A stretch of 64,000 nt of DNA from Serinus canaria (GCF_022539315.1 NC_066315.1:49705174-49769173), one strand, 5' to 3'. Positions 51,862 to 63,790 are shown, counted from the stretch's first letter. Program-made: numbers and translations. The notes: generated from the letters alone by a model not told the origin.

Positions 51862-51975
51862 CTAGTTTCATCAATGTATACTGACTCAAGAACAGTAGTC
51901 GCATATTCCAAATTCTTCTTTAGATCTACAATTGAAACTTCCCCTCTCTCCATTTGCTTTACCAAAGACCATAAT
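51862..51975 (-). CDS. PDE1C: PDE1C exon after the N-terminal calmodulin-binding region
   Basis: 114 bp. The read includes SLVKQMERGE, then VDLKKNLEYA and SVYIDETR, matching the PDE1 segment just before the catalytic half. The acceptor is tctttag and the donor gtgagc. The exon starts with one base completing a codon and ends with AG, which joins the first G of the next exon to give Arg, as in the family. No frame damage is visible. The exons encoding the start codon and first calmodulin-binding helix were not found upstream in the window. Confidence 0.9.
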
Positions 51976-52200
51976 CTAAAGACAGGAAAACAAAAATATG
52001 ATTAGTATAAAGCAAAATAAGTTGAAAGTGAGTGTCAGTTCCCAGGACAAGACCTTGCATACACCTTTACCAGTGAGAACTTTTGGAAGTCTACAAGTTT
52101 TTTGAAGTTTTTTTCGTGTTGATACATAAAATCAACAAAAATTACTTTTCAAAGATCAGTTACAATGATGCCAGGTAAATATACATAATTCCATGGGTTA

Positions 52201-52670
52201 TCACAGAATCATACAATCACAGAATGATAGAATATTCTGAGTTGGAAAGGACCCATCAGTATCAATGAGTCCAGCCTCTGACCCTACACAGGATACCCCA
52301 AGAATCACAACATATGCCTGAAAGCATTGCCCAAAGGCTTCTGAACTCAGACTCCTTGAGTCCTGTCACTAGTCATGAGAGGGAAGAGATCAGTATCTAC
52401 CACTCCAGTTCCCTTCAAGAAATTGTTGAAGACTGCAATGAGGTCTCCTCTTAGTCTCCTCTTCTCCAGTCTGAACAGATCACGTGGTCTCAGTCACTCT
52501 TTGTAAGGCTTCACCTCCAGATCTTTCACCATACTTGTGCCCTCCTATGGTAACTTTCTAATAGTTTAATATCTTTCTTATATTGTGGTGCACAACACTG
52601 TACACAGTACTCGAGGTGAGGCCATACCAGTGCAGAGCAGGGCAGGACAATCACTTCCATTAATCAGCTG
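52201..52670 (-). mobile_element. CR1 LINE 3' part, minus orientation
   Basis: It starts 'cacagaatcatacaatcaca', continues 'gagttggaaaggacccatc' and runs into 'tctcctcttctccagtctga' and 'ggtgcacaacactgtacac', all typical of reverse-complement CR1. Confidence 0.9.
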
Positions 52671-52679
52671 TCTGTTCCC

Positions 52680-55516
52680 TACTCAAAACTGAAATAAATA
52701 AAAATAGAAATTACTTTAAATTTAACACAGGAGCTAAGAAGGACAATTTCAATTCTGCCATAAGAAGGAACTACTTGAATAGTATCTCTTAACAAATTAC
52801 TCTTACTCCTAATGATTGATGTACACATGCAAAACTCTATTAGAGTATACTTAGAAACACTATTGTAGAAATACCATACAAGGTTAGGAAATGCTATGAT
52901 TTTCATTAGATCAAGCAGTCACCATATATTTTGGGCATATTAAACAGAACTCACTACTTTCACATTCAAACAGTAAGCATTGCTTCATATGCCTCCTTGT
53001 TTCTTCATTCTGTGTGTGGGGAGTCTGCAGATATGACCATTTAACTAACTACCAGAAACATTGTACACAAGCCACAGCAGTCAATTTTACAGAAAAAACA
53101 CGACCTGTGGTTCTTCCTGACTTTTACTTAATTGATATAAGTATTTGGCAGCTTTATGCTGCAACTCATTCAAAACTCATGTTCAATAATAGCACAGTGG
53201 GTAATGATTCCTTCATGGAACCAACATTCTTCAATGAAGAGTATGCAAAGTACTATGTGCATGAATCATTTAGAAAAACAGAAGTGCTGTTGTTTCTCAC
53301 ACCATCATGTGAAAAAACTACACTGTCATTGTCTAATCATCCATTATCTTTAACTATTCCTGATTCATTGAGTCACTACTCTATTCATTGAGCAGCAACC
53401 CCCAATTAATTGTATTAAATAAGTGCCTGGTGATAGTTTGCCTGTAATATATCTGTTTTGTTTTTCTTTTAATAATACTAAATGGACAGAAGAGAATCCA
53501 GGAAAATTTATTACCTGAAAAAATCTGCTTCAAGATAGCTGAAATAATTTTGAAATTCAATCAAATTCACCTGTGGCACTTAGGGACACGGTTGAGTGAC
53601 AGCTTGGCAGTGCTGGGTTAATGGTTGGACTCAATGATCTTAGCAGTCAACTCTAAGATCAACTCATTTGTGATAACATTCCTTTGAGAGCCAGCTCAAA
53701 TAGCTTTAAAAAAAAAAGTAAAACCAACAACAAACTTTATAAATTAACAAAATAGCTATCAGAAGTAGACCTGACTGTGTAAAAGCTGGCTTCAGTATAA
53801 ACACAAAAAAGTTTGGAAAATAAACATCTGAACTGAAAGACAAAAACTTTCCTTCTGATCTTCAGCACATTCCTCGCTCTCCTCTGGAAAACCACCATAA
53901 TTACTGGTAAGAAATTCTTACTAAGCTTGAGAAGCAGTGAACCGTATCAAAGAATTCCTACACAGAATTAGGCATGCATCTGCCATCTCATTATAATTGA
54001 CAAGCTTGATAAATCGGATATTCTGAGTCATATCAGAGTTAAAGAGCATGTGCAGACTATCTAAGCACATAGAGGGTCTGACAGATCCCCTGCAACAGTA
54101 TCTGTCTGCCTGTCGGGGTGTAAAAAAACTGTAAAGCAAATACACAGGATATTTAACACTGTCCAAAAGTATCTAGAGCAGACTGCAGGTGGTTATGCAT
54201 GTAATGCACATGTGCAGTAGTTTCAGTCAACTGGGTAGACAGATGTCTCCACAGTTTGCATAGCAAATCCCTGAAACCTATTCCAAGAGAGAACTGGTGG
54301 AAGTACAGCAGACACAAGAAGGAACCTAGAAGTTTACCACCTCTTTTTACAACAGTCAGCACGTATTATTCATTCCACACTCTGCCACATCTTAATGTAA
54401 GGCTCTGCATACATATATAATGTTTTCACTGTGGAAAAGGCACACCTAGAAAGCCAGATCATGTTGTAATACTCAAAATGAAACTAAAAAAAGAGTAACT
54501 GGTAGCCTGTGACACAATGAATTTTTATTATGCCTGATGTCTATCTTCTGTCACTACTTTTGTATACAAAAAAATGCAAGCCACAACATTCAGAGGAAAT
54601 AAAAATGTGCAAAGAGCAAATACACAGTACTGCTACACTGACATTTTAATCCAAAAAATTTATATGCAATTTCCCAAGTAATTGCTTTGCCTTCTTCATG
54701 TTTCCTGAAATATCCTCCTTCCTTTGAATAAATACAAAGGAAAATAAAATACAAACATTAAAAATTGTAAGTAACCAATTATTTTTATTATTATTATAAG
54801 CATGAAAGTACAACAATGATAAGTTCAGTGGCCTTGGCAGGATGGTAAAAAGCTTGTTTCAACTCACCTTGAGTGGAACATGAAAGAACCTTGAGATAAA
54901 CTTTTGACAACATTAGTCAACTATAAGTGAAATTAAATAGTTTAGGTTTTCACTTCACATTTATAAATTCCTTCATGCCTATCAAAGGAAGTCCTGTGCT
55001 GGAAACTTTTGTAAACTTTGGCTTACTGAATGATTTTCAATACAACAACAGTCTAGACACTTCCTCAGCACCAGGATTGTCTTCCTGTCCTGCTACTGAG
55101 AACTCTAAAGGATGCGCACTCCTCCAGTATGCAAACACCTCCCTCATTCTCAGGTTCTGAACTTTGGGACTGAATGAGCAAATATAAGCAGTTAAAAGGA
55201 TTTGTCATGCTTTGGGGTTTTTTAAATTCAAGTCAACTGTTTCACCTAGCACAAACCTTTTATAGAAATCAGGTACAGATGCTCATGGAAGTCACTGGGG
55301 GTGAATAGCAAAGATAAACCACCTGTCTGTCATATACTTCCTCAGGAAAATGTGCACTGCCTTCTCCCACTCGTGAAAGAAATGAGCCAGGAGATTATCT
55401 TAGGTGGTGATTGTGGCTTCAGAAGGCTAAGATGAGGTGAGATGGCTCATTCCACTGAATAAATGTGAGAGCTGAACAAGGATTAATTTCAGATGTCAGA
55501 GAGAAAGAAAGGCTGC
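52680..55516. other. non-coding, with a CR1 tail
   Basis: A CR1-like 3' tail (plus strand) lies at about 53575-53670 ('ggttggactcaatgatctta'). The longest open frame (53014-53391, plus) has no recognisable features and I do not call it a gene. No upstream PDE1C exon was found. Confidence 0.55.
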
Positions 55517-55901
55517 TGTCACCGACATGTTCTATGAAAAATCCTTTCCTTAGGATTTTTCCCTCCTGAGAAGCTGAGTGGCCTCATGAACAAACTGTAA
55601 ACAATTCTTACCTGCTGCTGTGGAATGCAACAGGAGGATCTGTGATTGGTCTCATCTGGTTGTTTCTAACTAATGGCCAATCACAGTCCACGTGTCCAGA
55701 CTGTCTTGGTCAGACACAAGCCTTTGTTATTCATTCCTTTTCTATTCTTAGCTTAGCCTTCTGATGAAATCCTTTCTTCTGTTTTTTTAGTATAGTTTTA
55801 ATATATTATATATCATAAAATAATAAACCAAGCCTTCTGAAACATGGAGTCAAGATTCTCATCTCTTCCCTCATCCTAAGACCCCTGCAAACAATGCAAC
55901 A
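55517..55901 (+). mobile_element. solo LTR with 6-bp target duplication
   Basis: It starts 'tgtcaccgacatgttctatg' and ends 'aacaatgcaaca', flanked by ggctgc at 55511-55516 and 55902-55907. It contains a TATA-like 'atattatatatc' and the polyadenylation signal 'aataataaacc'. It matches an abundant songbird LTR. Confidence 0.9.
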
Positions 55902-55908
55902 GGCTGCT

Positions 55909-55964
55909 ATATTCATTTTTCACAACCAGCGATCTTCTAATCGCTGGTTGTGAAAAAAGAATAT
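55909..55964. repeat. 25-bp inverted repeat beside an LTR
   Basis: The arms 55909-55933 and 55940-55964 differ at one base and are separated by cttcta. The core is cacaaccagcgat. It begins one base after the target duplication of the LTR at 55517-55901. Confidence 0.95.
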
Positions 55965-57013
55965 TTCCCAAAGCAAGCCTTCCTGTTGGCAGAATAGTTC
56001 TTTTTGAGATGTTAGTGTGAATTAGTTTTTCAAGGAAACTGTTCAAACACAATACAGTCATTGAATTTGTTGACAATGACATCCAAAGACAATGAATTAT
56101 ATCTTCCATAATTAGGCATTTTCAAACCACTGTTGCCTTTTATAAAAAACCAGCATACATTATAACACGTCAGACACAAATCTAACAATTTTTAATTTGC
56201 ATCCTTAAAAATAGGTACCTGAAAGAAACTGTCAATAAATATATTTAATATACAATAAATAGATAATATATTATACGTACAATAAAACCATACACAATAA
56301 GATCACCTGCCTTGGACTCAGGAGAACAGACTTCAGCATCTTTGGGGACCCATGTCATAGAGTACTCTGTGGTAGAGCCCTGATGAGCAGAGTGGCACCA
56401 GAATACTGGCTAGTATTCAAGGATCTCTTCCTCCAAGCTCAGGAACAATGTATCTTAACAAGAGAAAATGGGGCAAAAATGCCAAAAGGCATCCATACAT
56501 GGATAAAGAGCTGCTGAGCACCTCAGAGATAAAAAAGAAGTTTATAGAAGGTAGAAGCAAAGACAAGCTAAAGCCCAGTTAGAATTGAATCTAGACAGAG
56601 ATGTCAAAGACAATGGAAAGAGCTTCTATAGGTATCTTGATAACAAAAAAAAAATGATTAGGGATAATGTGGGCCCTCTCTAGGAGGAAATGGGAGACCT
56701 GGCTACCTGGATAGGCCTGGAATATGGAGAAGACTGAGATTCTAAATGAATTTTATGCTTCAGTCTTCCACAGCAAGTACTCCAGACACCCTGCCCAAGT
56801 AATGAAAGGAAAATTCAAGGACTGTGAGAATGAAGACCCTAAGTTCACTGTAGGAGGGAATCAAATTCAAGACCATCTAAGGAACCAGAATGTGCAGAAG
56901 TCTATGGGATCTGATGAGATTCATCCATAGGTCCTAAGGGTAGACAAAGTTGCTAATCTATTATCCACCATATTTGAGAAACTGGGGCAGTCAGGTGAAA
57001 TTCATGATGACTG

Positions 57014-58851
57014 TGTGTTGATTTGGCACAGCTTGGTTTTTTGTAGTGGGTAGGCTGCTGGAGGGGTAGTTTCTGTGACAAGCTGCTAGAAGCTTCCACC
57101 ATGTCTCACAGAAACAATCTCTAACAGCTTTGAAGATGGACATGCTGCTGGCCCAATTAAAGAGGTTTTTACTGCCCCTGCCAAAGTGTATAAGAAAAAA
57201 ATAAAAATAGCACACAAGCAGTTTTTGCTTCCAGGTGTGGCGAGGCGCCACCACTGGGGGCCATCCTGGCACAGCCAGTGGTGATGTGCTGCTGGAGCCA
57301 CCAACATCTTGGTGCGGCTCCAGAGAGCCTTGCCTGCCTGGCTGCCCCCAGCCTGCCAAGCTGCAGGCAGAAGGGCAGGGGCAGCACTGGTGGCTTTTCC
57401 TTCCCAGTGCCCCACATGAGGAGAGGCGTTAAATAGCACCAGTGCCCTAGCAGCCACCACTGCCCACATGATGGTGGTGGGGTCACCTAGCCAGCAGCAG
57501 AAAGATGACAAGCAACTCCTCAACACGGAACCTAGACGAGATTGACCTCCCATCACTGCAAGATCTTGCAAGATCTTTGAATTAGTGGAACACGTTGCCA
57601 ATGGTACCTACAAGCAGCAGTTTTTTCCAAGTCAGAGACGAGGAGGAAGTGAGGACATGTTAGAGAAAACAACATGGCTGTTGTATTGCACTAAATAGTT
57701 TATTTAGTTGTTGTTTCACTGGTGATGGGCAATTTCTACTGAGCATGTTGGGTCAAGTAGATGTGTTTTCCCCCTCCCTCATCACATGGTCTCCCCCTCA
57801 CACACCCCCCCTGTTATACACACCTGGTCTGTCCCAAAAGTAATTCACCCCTCCCCAATGGCATCCCATTGGCTCTGGTCCTCTCTCCCCTGCCCCCATC
57901 CCCTAGGGTATAAAACCTCCTGTGTGAGAGTTCCACGCCCTCTTTTCCTACCTGGGTGACCCCATTACCAGAGTGTCATGCCACCAAGCCAATAAACAAG
58001 ATACTTGTACCCACGTGGAGAAGAGCGCCTCTTGTCTTTTACCTTTGTCTATGCGGGTCCATGTGGGCTAGAGTCTTAAGCTAGCCGGATTGGACTCATA
58101 TAAGGTCCAAGAAAACCATGGATTACCACACATGGCAGCACCAAGTTCAGTGGAAAACAACAGAGGGGGAGGGGGTGCTTCAAGCATCGGAGCCAAAATT
58201 CCACTACAGGCTGTGGTGAGGACTATGATGAAACAAACTTGTCCCCTTGTAGTACATAAAGTCCATGGGAGATGCAGAGATCCACTTGCAGCCTGTGAGA
58301 AAAGTGCTCATGCTGGAGCAAGTGGATGTCAGAGAAAGCTGTGATCTAGTGGGAGATCTGAATAGAGAGAGAGGGCCTCTGCTTCCAGAGATAGAGGGAG
58401 AGGGCCCTTGCTTCCAAATTAGAGCAGCCTATTCTTAGAAGTCTGCACTCCGTGGACAACAGTTTCTGGAAGAGTATTTGCTCATAGGAGGGACCTCATG
58501 GCATAGCAGAGGAAAGACTACTCTCTCTGAGCAAACAGAAGAAGACCTCAAGTAACGAAGTGACCAAAACCCCATAGCCTGTCTCTCTGTACTGTTGGTG
58601 GGAAAAGAGGGAGGGAACTGGGGAGAAATGACATCTTATATCCTCCCCTGACTGTGTTAATAATAAATTTACCTTATAGCTTTAAATTTGAGCCTGTTTT
58701 GCCCTTAGAGTGTTTTTCTTCCAATCCTTATCTCAACTCATGAGCCCTTTGTTAATTTTTATTTCCTCTCTCCTCTATCAAACTATAGCAGAAGGAGTGA
58801 GCCATCAACTTCTGTAGCTGCCTGGCATCTGGCCAGTATCAAACCAAGACA
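57014..58851 (+). mobile_element. ERVL-type solo LTR inserted in CR1
   Basis: It starts 'tgtgttgatttggcacagc' and ends 'atcaaaccaagaca', with the 5-bp target duplication gactg at 57009-57013 and 58852-58856, as expected for ERVL. The 3' part has 'gttaataataaatttacc' (polyadenylation region, about 58655). It is about 1.4 kb once the inner insertion is removed. Long antisense open frames at 57.0-57.6 kb follow from its GC-rich sequence. Confidence 0.92.
57679..58130 (+). mobile_element. ERVK-type solo LTR inserted in the ERVL LTR
   Basis: 452 bp, starting 'tgttgtattgcac' and ending 'ggattaccaca', flanked by catggc at 57673-57678 and 58131-58136 (6 bp, as expected for class II elements). Promoter 'agggtataaaacctcc' at about 57905 and polyadenylation signal 'ccaataaacaagat' at about 57990. 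Confidence 0.93.
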
Positions 58852-60209
58852 GACTGAATAAAAGGGAAATATAACCTCTATTTCTTAAAAAGGGAAAGTG
58901 GAAGACCCAAGGAACTGCAGACAATTCAGTCTCACATCTGTACCAGGCAAGATCAAGGAGCATATTCTCCTGGAAAACATGTTGGTGAACAAAGAGATTA
59001 CTGGTGATAAGCAACATGGCTTCACTAAGGGGAAATCATGCCTGACAAGTTTGATGGCTTTCTATGACAGGACTCCAGAGTTGGTGGATAGGGGCAAAGC
59101 AACTGACATTGTTTACCTGGACTTGTGCAAAGTACTCAACACTGTCCTGCATGACTTCCTTGTCTCCAAACGGGAGACACATGGATTTGATGGATGGACC
59201 ACTCAGTGCATAAAGACTTAACTGGATGGCTGCACCCAAACAGTGGTGCGGTAATGGCTCATTGTCTACATGGAAACCAGCGACAAATGGTGTCCCTCAG
59301 GAACTGGTGTTGGGGCTCACACTGTTCAACATCTTTGTTGGCAACATGGACATGAGATTGGTACACCCTCAGCAAGTTCACTGACAACACCAAGCTCTGC
59401 ACACCACAAGTGGAAGTGCAGTTAATGTGATGGAGGGAAGGAATAATGCCATCCAGAAGGACCTCAACAGGCTTGAGAGGTTGGCCAATGCAAACCTCAT
59501 GAAATTCAATAAAGCAAAATGAAAGGTCCTGCATCTGTGTTGGGGCAATCACAGGAGCTGGGCAGAGAAGTGATTGAGAGCAGTTCTGTGAAGAAGGGCT
59601 TGGCTGTGGCAGGTGATGAAAAACTCAACATGAGCCAGCAGTGTGTGCTCACAGTCTAGAAAGTCAGTGGAATCCTGGACTGCATCAAAAGGAGCACAGC
59701 CAATAGGTCAAGGGAAGTGATTCTCCCTGTACCCTGCTTTTGTGAAACACCACCTGGAATAGTACATACAGTTCCAACTTAAGAAGGGCATGGAAGTGTT
59801 AGAACAAGTCCAGAGGAGGGCCACAAAGTTGATTAAGGGATCAGAGCCCTTCCTGTATGAAGGCAGGCTGAGAAAGAAAAGGCTGTTCAGCCAGAAGAAG
59901 AGAAGACTGCATAGAGACCTCACAGCAACCTTCCATTATCTGAAGGGGACCTTCAGAAAAGCTAGAGAGGGACTCTCCATCAGGAACTCTAGAGGTAGAA
60001 CAAGGAGTAACGTATTTAAAGGGGGAAATTTGGGTTAAATATACAGAAGAAATTCTTTATTGTGAGAGTGGTGAGATACTGGAACAGGTTGTCCAGAGAA
60101 GTTGTGGATGCTCCATACTTAAAAACATTAGGAGTGAAGGATGGGGCTCTGAGCAACCTGATCTAGGGGAAGAAGTCCATGGTTATGGAAGGGGACTTGA
60201 AACTTGTTC

Positions 60210-60600
60210 TGGTTCCAGAAAGAATAGGGATGATTTTTGCAGTAAGCAAGAGGGAACATGGCTAGAACCTGGAGGGTATTCTGTACCATCTCACATCATT
60301 ACCAGTGAAAAAGGGAGTCTCCTACAGGGATAAGAGGTCTTTTTTGGTCTTTATGTGGCTGCAGTTGGGTCTGGCTCTGCATTGAGCATTTTGCACATGA
60401 GTCTCTCTTTTGTACACTTCTGGTTTTAGTATTGTTGCTGTTATGTTTGTGTTCTTATCTAAATGCTCTTTCCAGAAAATTGGTCTTATCTTAACCCATA
60501 GTCTTTACTTTTTTGTTCCTCTAATTCTCCTGTCTGCCTGCTACAGAGGGCAGAGGGAGGGTGAGGTGGGGAAGCAGCGTGGTTTGCAGGGTCTCAGTAG
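60210..60600 (+). mobile_element. possible ERVL LTR 3' remnant
   Basis: The text 'attggtcttatcttaaccca' through 'ctacagagggcagagggagg' resembles the U5 end of an ERVL-type LTR directly before the provirus internal region. The borders are unclear. Confidence 0.4.
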
Positions 60601-63600
60601 ACACTTACTTGGGAACTACCATTCCAGCTGCTCTCAAGAGACAGCACACACCACAAGGTAACCTGCATGATCACAGAGATGACATCAGGAAGTGGGATGG
60701 AAAACCCATCTCTCTCCTAGCAGCACAGATGTGTGAGTTGAGAGGAAGGCCAACCACCACAGAAAATTCTTCAAGGATAAATGCTGCTCCAGTTTCCAGT
60801 GGGCTAGTTTTCAGACACAATGGAATGGCTGAATGTTATTTCTGATCCTCTTGAAGGGACCTAAAGCTAATATTTTCATTGTTCAAGACATGAACAATGA
60901 CTACTATGATTAGAACTAGAGGGGTTCTGCCTCCAGGAGGAGGAAAGGGACTGTGGGAATCCACAAAATCAGATGGTTTTGGGAAAGCTGCAAAAGGCAG
61001 GCCTCGGAGACAGCAGAACTGTGATTAGAGCTAAGCAGTAGCCATGAGATTGGTCAGCAGAAAAATTATTTAGAAAGTAGACAAGCAACAACAAATAGAA
61101 AAATGCTCTGTGTATTAACGTTTGTCTAGGATAACTCCCTAAGCTGCAGAAAAGTTTATCTAGCAAGATATTAAGAAGTTTGAAGCTTAATAATGGAGCT
61201 CTGTGCATTGTGTTTTAAAGCTTATAAGCAGGTATTGTATTCAAAATAAGTGAGCATTGTTTTAACCAAAGGTACGTGTGCTTATAGCAGTTGGATGGAA
61301 TCACTGTCAATATGCTTCTGCTTTGTGTGATTGGTCAAAAAAGTTATAAAGTAAGTTGTAACATTAAGTTCTTGGTCTGCTGCCTGGGATGTGAGCTGAG
61401 GACATCTTCCCACTCTCATAACCATGTAATGAGACTGATCCTGTAAAATAAAACAGCTCAAGGCATGTTCCACAGCACTCCCATCCCATTTGTGATTTGT
61501 ATATGAACCCCCAGACAGTGATAAGGGACAACCGGATCTATTGGACTATGTGGATTTCATGGATTTGTGCATCCGACCTGCAAGAGTATAAGGCTTTAGC
61601 TGACACTGACACACAATGTGCCCTGATGCCATCAAGATCTATAGAAGCAGAATCCATCTCTATTTCTGAGGTGACAGCTGACAGGATAGGAGCTGAAGCA
61701 AACCTGACTGGGAATGAGTGGCAAAAACACTCCAATTCTGATTGGTCCAGAGGCCCTGAGTGTCCTTAGCATAGATTAACTCAGGAGAGCATATTTTAAG
61801 GATCCAAAAGGGCATTGTTGGGATTTTGGGGTAACTGTTGTCGAGATAGAGGAAATTAGCTGAACACTTTGCCTGGTTTCCCAGATGACCTTCTGCTGTG
61901 GGATGGGTGACGATCGAAGAACAACATGTACTGATCGCTAGCAGAACAGTGCACCATAGACAGCACCACACAAACCAGGACTCTGTCCCCCCATCCATGA
62001 GATGATTCATAAACTGAAGAGCAACCCTTTAATATCCCTATATGGACAGCGCATAAATCCAATGGAGAGAGGAGGCTGACAGTAGACTAATCATGGCTTG
62101 AACAAAGTCACACCGCCATTGAGTGCTGCTGTGGACATGCTGGAGCTTCAGTACAAACTGGAGTCCAAGGCAGCAAAGTGGTGCCACCATTGATATTTTG
62201 CTAATGCATTTTTCTCCATTCCTTTAGCAAAAGAGTGGAGGCAACAGTTTGCTTTCACCTGAAGGGATGTTCAGTACACCTGGATTCAGATGTCCAAAGG
62301 GACGAAATACAGCTCCACTATTTGCCATAGACTGATCCAGATTGCAGTGGAAAAGGGTGAGGCTCCAGAACAGCACAGTACATTGATGACATCATCATGT
62401 GGGGCAAAACAGTTAAGGAAGTTTTGAGAAAGGAGAGAAAATAATTCATATCCCCCTGAAGGCTGGTATTGCCATAAAGCAAAGTGAAGGGACCTGCCCA
62501 GGAATATGACTTTTTAGGGATAAAATGGCATATCATCAGATTCCAATGGATGTAGTCAAGAAAATTGCAGTTATGTCCCCACCAGCCTGCTAAAAGTAAA
62601 GACAAGTTTTCCTCAGTGCTGTGGGTTTTTGGAGAATCCATGCTCTGGATTACAGTCAGATCATAAGCCCTCTCTGTCAAGTGACTAGGGAGAAGAATGG
62701 TTTCAAATGGGGTCCTCAAAAACAACAACCTTTTAAACAAATTAAACAGGAGACTGTTCATGCAGTAGCCATGGAGTTGGGAACACAAAAGAAGCAAAGC
62801 CTACTACACTCCTGCCAAAAAAGAGATACTGGCAGCTTATGAAGGGGTTCAAGCAGCTTAAGAAGTGATTGGCACCAACTCCTCTTGTCACCCTGACAGC
62901 CACTGCTGTGCTGGATGTTTAAAAGGACAGTCCCATCCACACATCATGCCTCTTTTGCTACATGGAGTAAGTGGATCACATTGATCACACAGCAAGCTTG
63001 AATAGGAAAACCTAGTCACCCAGGGATCTTGGAAATGATCATGGATTAGCCTGAGGGCAAAAATTTGGAACTATCTGCAGAGGACGAGAAGGGAAAGATG
63101 TCATCTGCTAAGGGGGCCACACCATATAATCAACCACCTGAAAAAGAAAAGTGATACATCCTCTTAACTAACAGTTCCTGCTATATTGTAGGGATACATA
63201 AAAAATTAAAAGCTGTATGGAGTCCTATGCAGTGAGTCACAAAAGCTACTAAGGAACAAGGTGGATAAAGTTAGGTTGCAGAGCTGAAAGCCATCCAGCT
63301 GTGTTTTACTGATATGACTGAAAGAGACAAATGGCCAGTGCTCTACCCCAACACTGACTTGTTGACAGTAGCAAAAGCTCTGTGTGATATTTAGACCTAT
63401 GGAAAGAAAAATGCATTGGCAGCACAGAGGGAAACTAATCTGGGCTGCTGAAATGTGGCAGAACATCACTGCAGAGGTAGAGCACTTGGCTGTAAAAGTA
63501 TGTTATGGAGATGCACACATACCCAGCAGTTGGGCTACTGAAGAACACCACAACAGTGGACAGGTAGATCAAGCTGCTAAGATTAAAGTGTCTCAGGTGG

Positions 63601-63790
63601 ATATGGATTGACAGCATAAGTGTGAATTATTTCTGGCTTAGTGGGCCCATGACACCTTAAGCCATTAAGGAGGACATGCAACATATAGGCAGGCTCATGT
63701 TTGAGCAGTGGACATAAACACAGACACCGTCTCCCAGGTTATCCTCAACTGTAAAACATACACTGCAGTCAAGCAGCCTGTGAGAGACTG
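60600..63790 (+). mobile_element. ERVL-like provirus fragment, plus strand, degraded
   Basis: In order: gag end (60.68-60.95 kb), interruption by an LTR (60952-61522), protease (about 61.55-61.75 kb; the motif expected as DTG reads DTD), reverse transcriptase (62.15-62.75 kb, with YIDDIIMWG active-site text near 62376), RNase H (about 63.15-63.6 kb) and the integrase N-terminal zinc-binding region (63.6-63.78 kb). Stops and frameshifts break all of them. After about 63790 the similarity is lost. No env seen. Confidence 0.85.
60952..61522 (+). mobile_element. solo LTR inserted in the provirus
   Basis: The related copy at 31.8-34.7 kb lacks this 571-bp stretch at the same point. It begins TGTGGGAATCC, has the polyadenylation signal 'tgtaaaataaaacagctc' (about 61447), and is flanked by aagggac at 60945-60951 and 61523-61529. 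The exact 3' border within the repeat is uncertain because it does not end in CA. Confidence 0.8.

Larger units (their letters stand above)
17246..51975 (-). pseudogene. PDE1C: PDE1C locus, probably a decaying intron-containing copy
   Basis: Nine exons in collinear minus-strand order encode blocks that match vertebrate PDE1C, which hydrolyses cAMP and cGMP under Ca2+/calmodulin control. PDE1C rather than PDE1A is indicated by the tail exons (a KRSSVKSTGSEGSA-like block, then a Lys/Glu-rich tail). Splice sites and phases fit between the neighbouring exons that are present. Against an intact gene: two catalytic stretches are not found in the introns where they belong (including the block with the conserved catalytic-pocket His of PDEs); the exon at 36617-36718 ends at CT instead of GT; codon 22046-22048 is TAG where other PDE1C proteins have Trp; conserved Asp residues are Asn in two exons. 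There are no runs of N to explain the missing exons. Upstream exons would lie beyond 52 kb or outside the window. Being a PDE1C derivative is nearly certain; pseudogene status is inference. The alternative is a functional gene with assembly errors. Confidence 0.62.
56300..60205 (+). mobile_element. CR1 LINE, ORF2 remnant, split by a nested insertion
   Basis: The two halves are 56300-57013 and 58857-60205. The first half holds the linker before the RT domain; the second holds VEDPRNCRQFSLTSVPGKIK, TGDKQHGFTKGKSCLTSLM and DIVYLDLCKVLNTVLHDF (RT) and then the CR1 3' region (LEQVQRRATKLIKGSEP near 59795). Removing the insert and one copy of gactg restores a continuous CR1 sequence at the junction. 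The copy is inactivated by stops and frameshifts, including TGA at the join. Confidence 0.92.

Noticed and set aside
53014..53391. 125-codon open frame on the plus strand
   Set aside because: No recognisable motif, no splice or promoter context, AT-rich DNA. Most likely chance.
57086..57601. 171-codon open frame on the minus strand
   Set aside because: It is antisense within the GC-rich ERVL-type LTR, overlaps other open frames in all phases and shows no domain.
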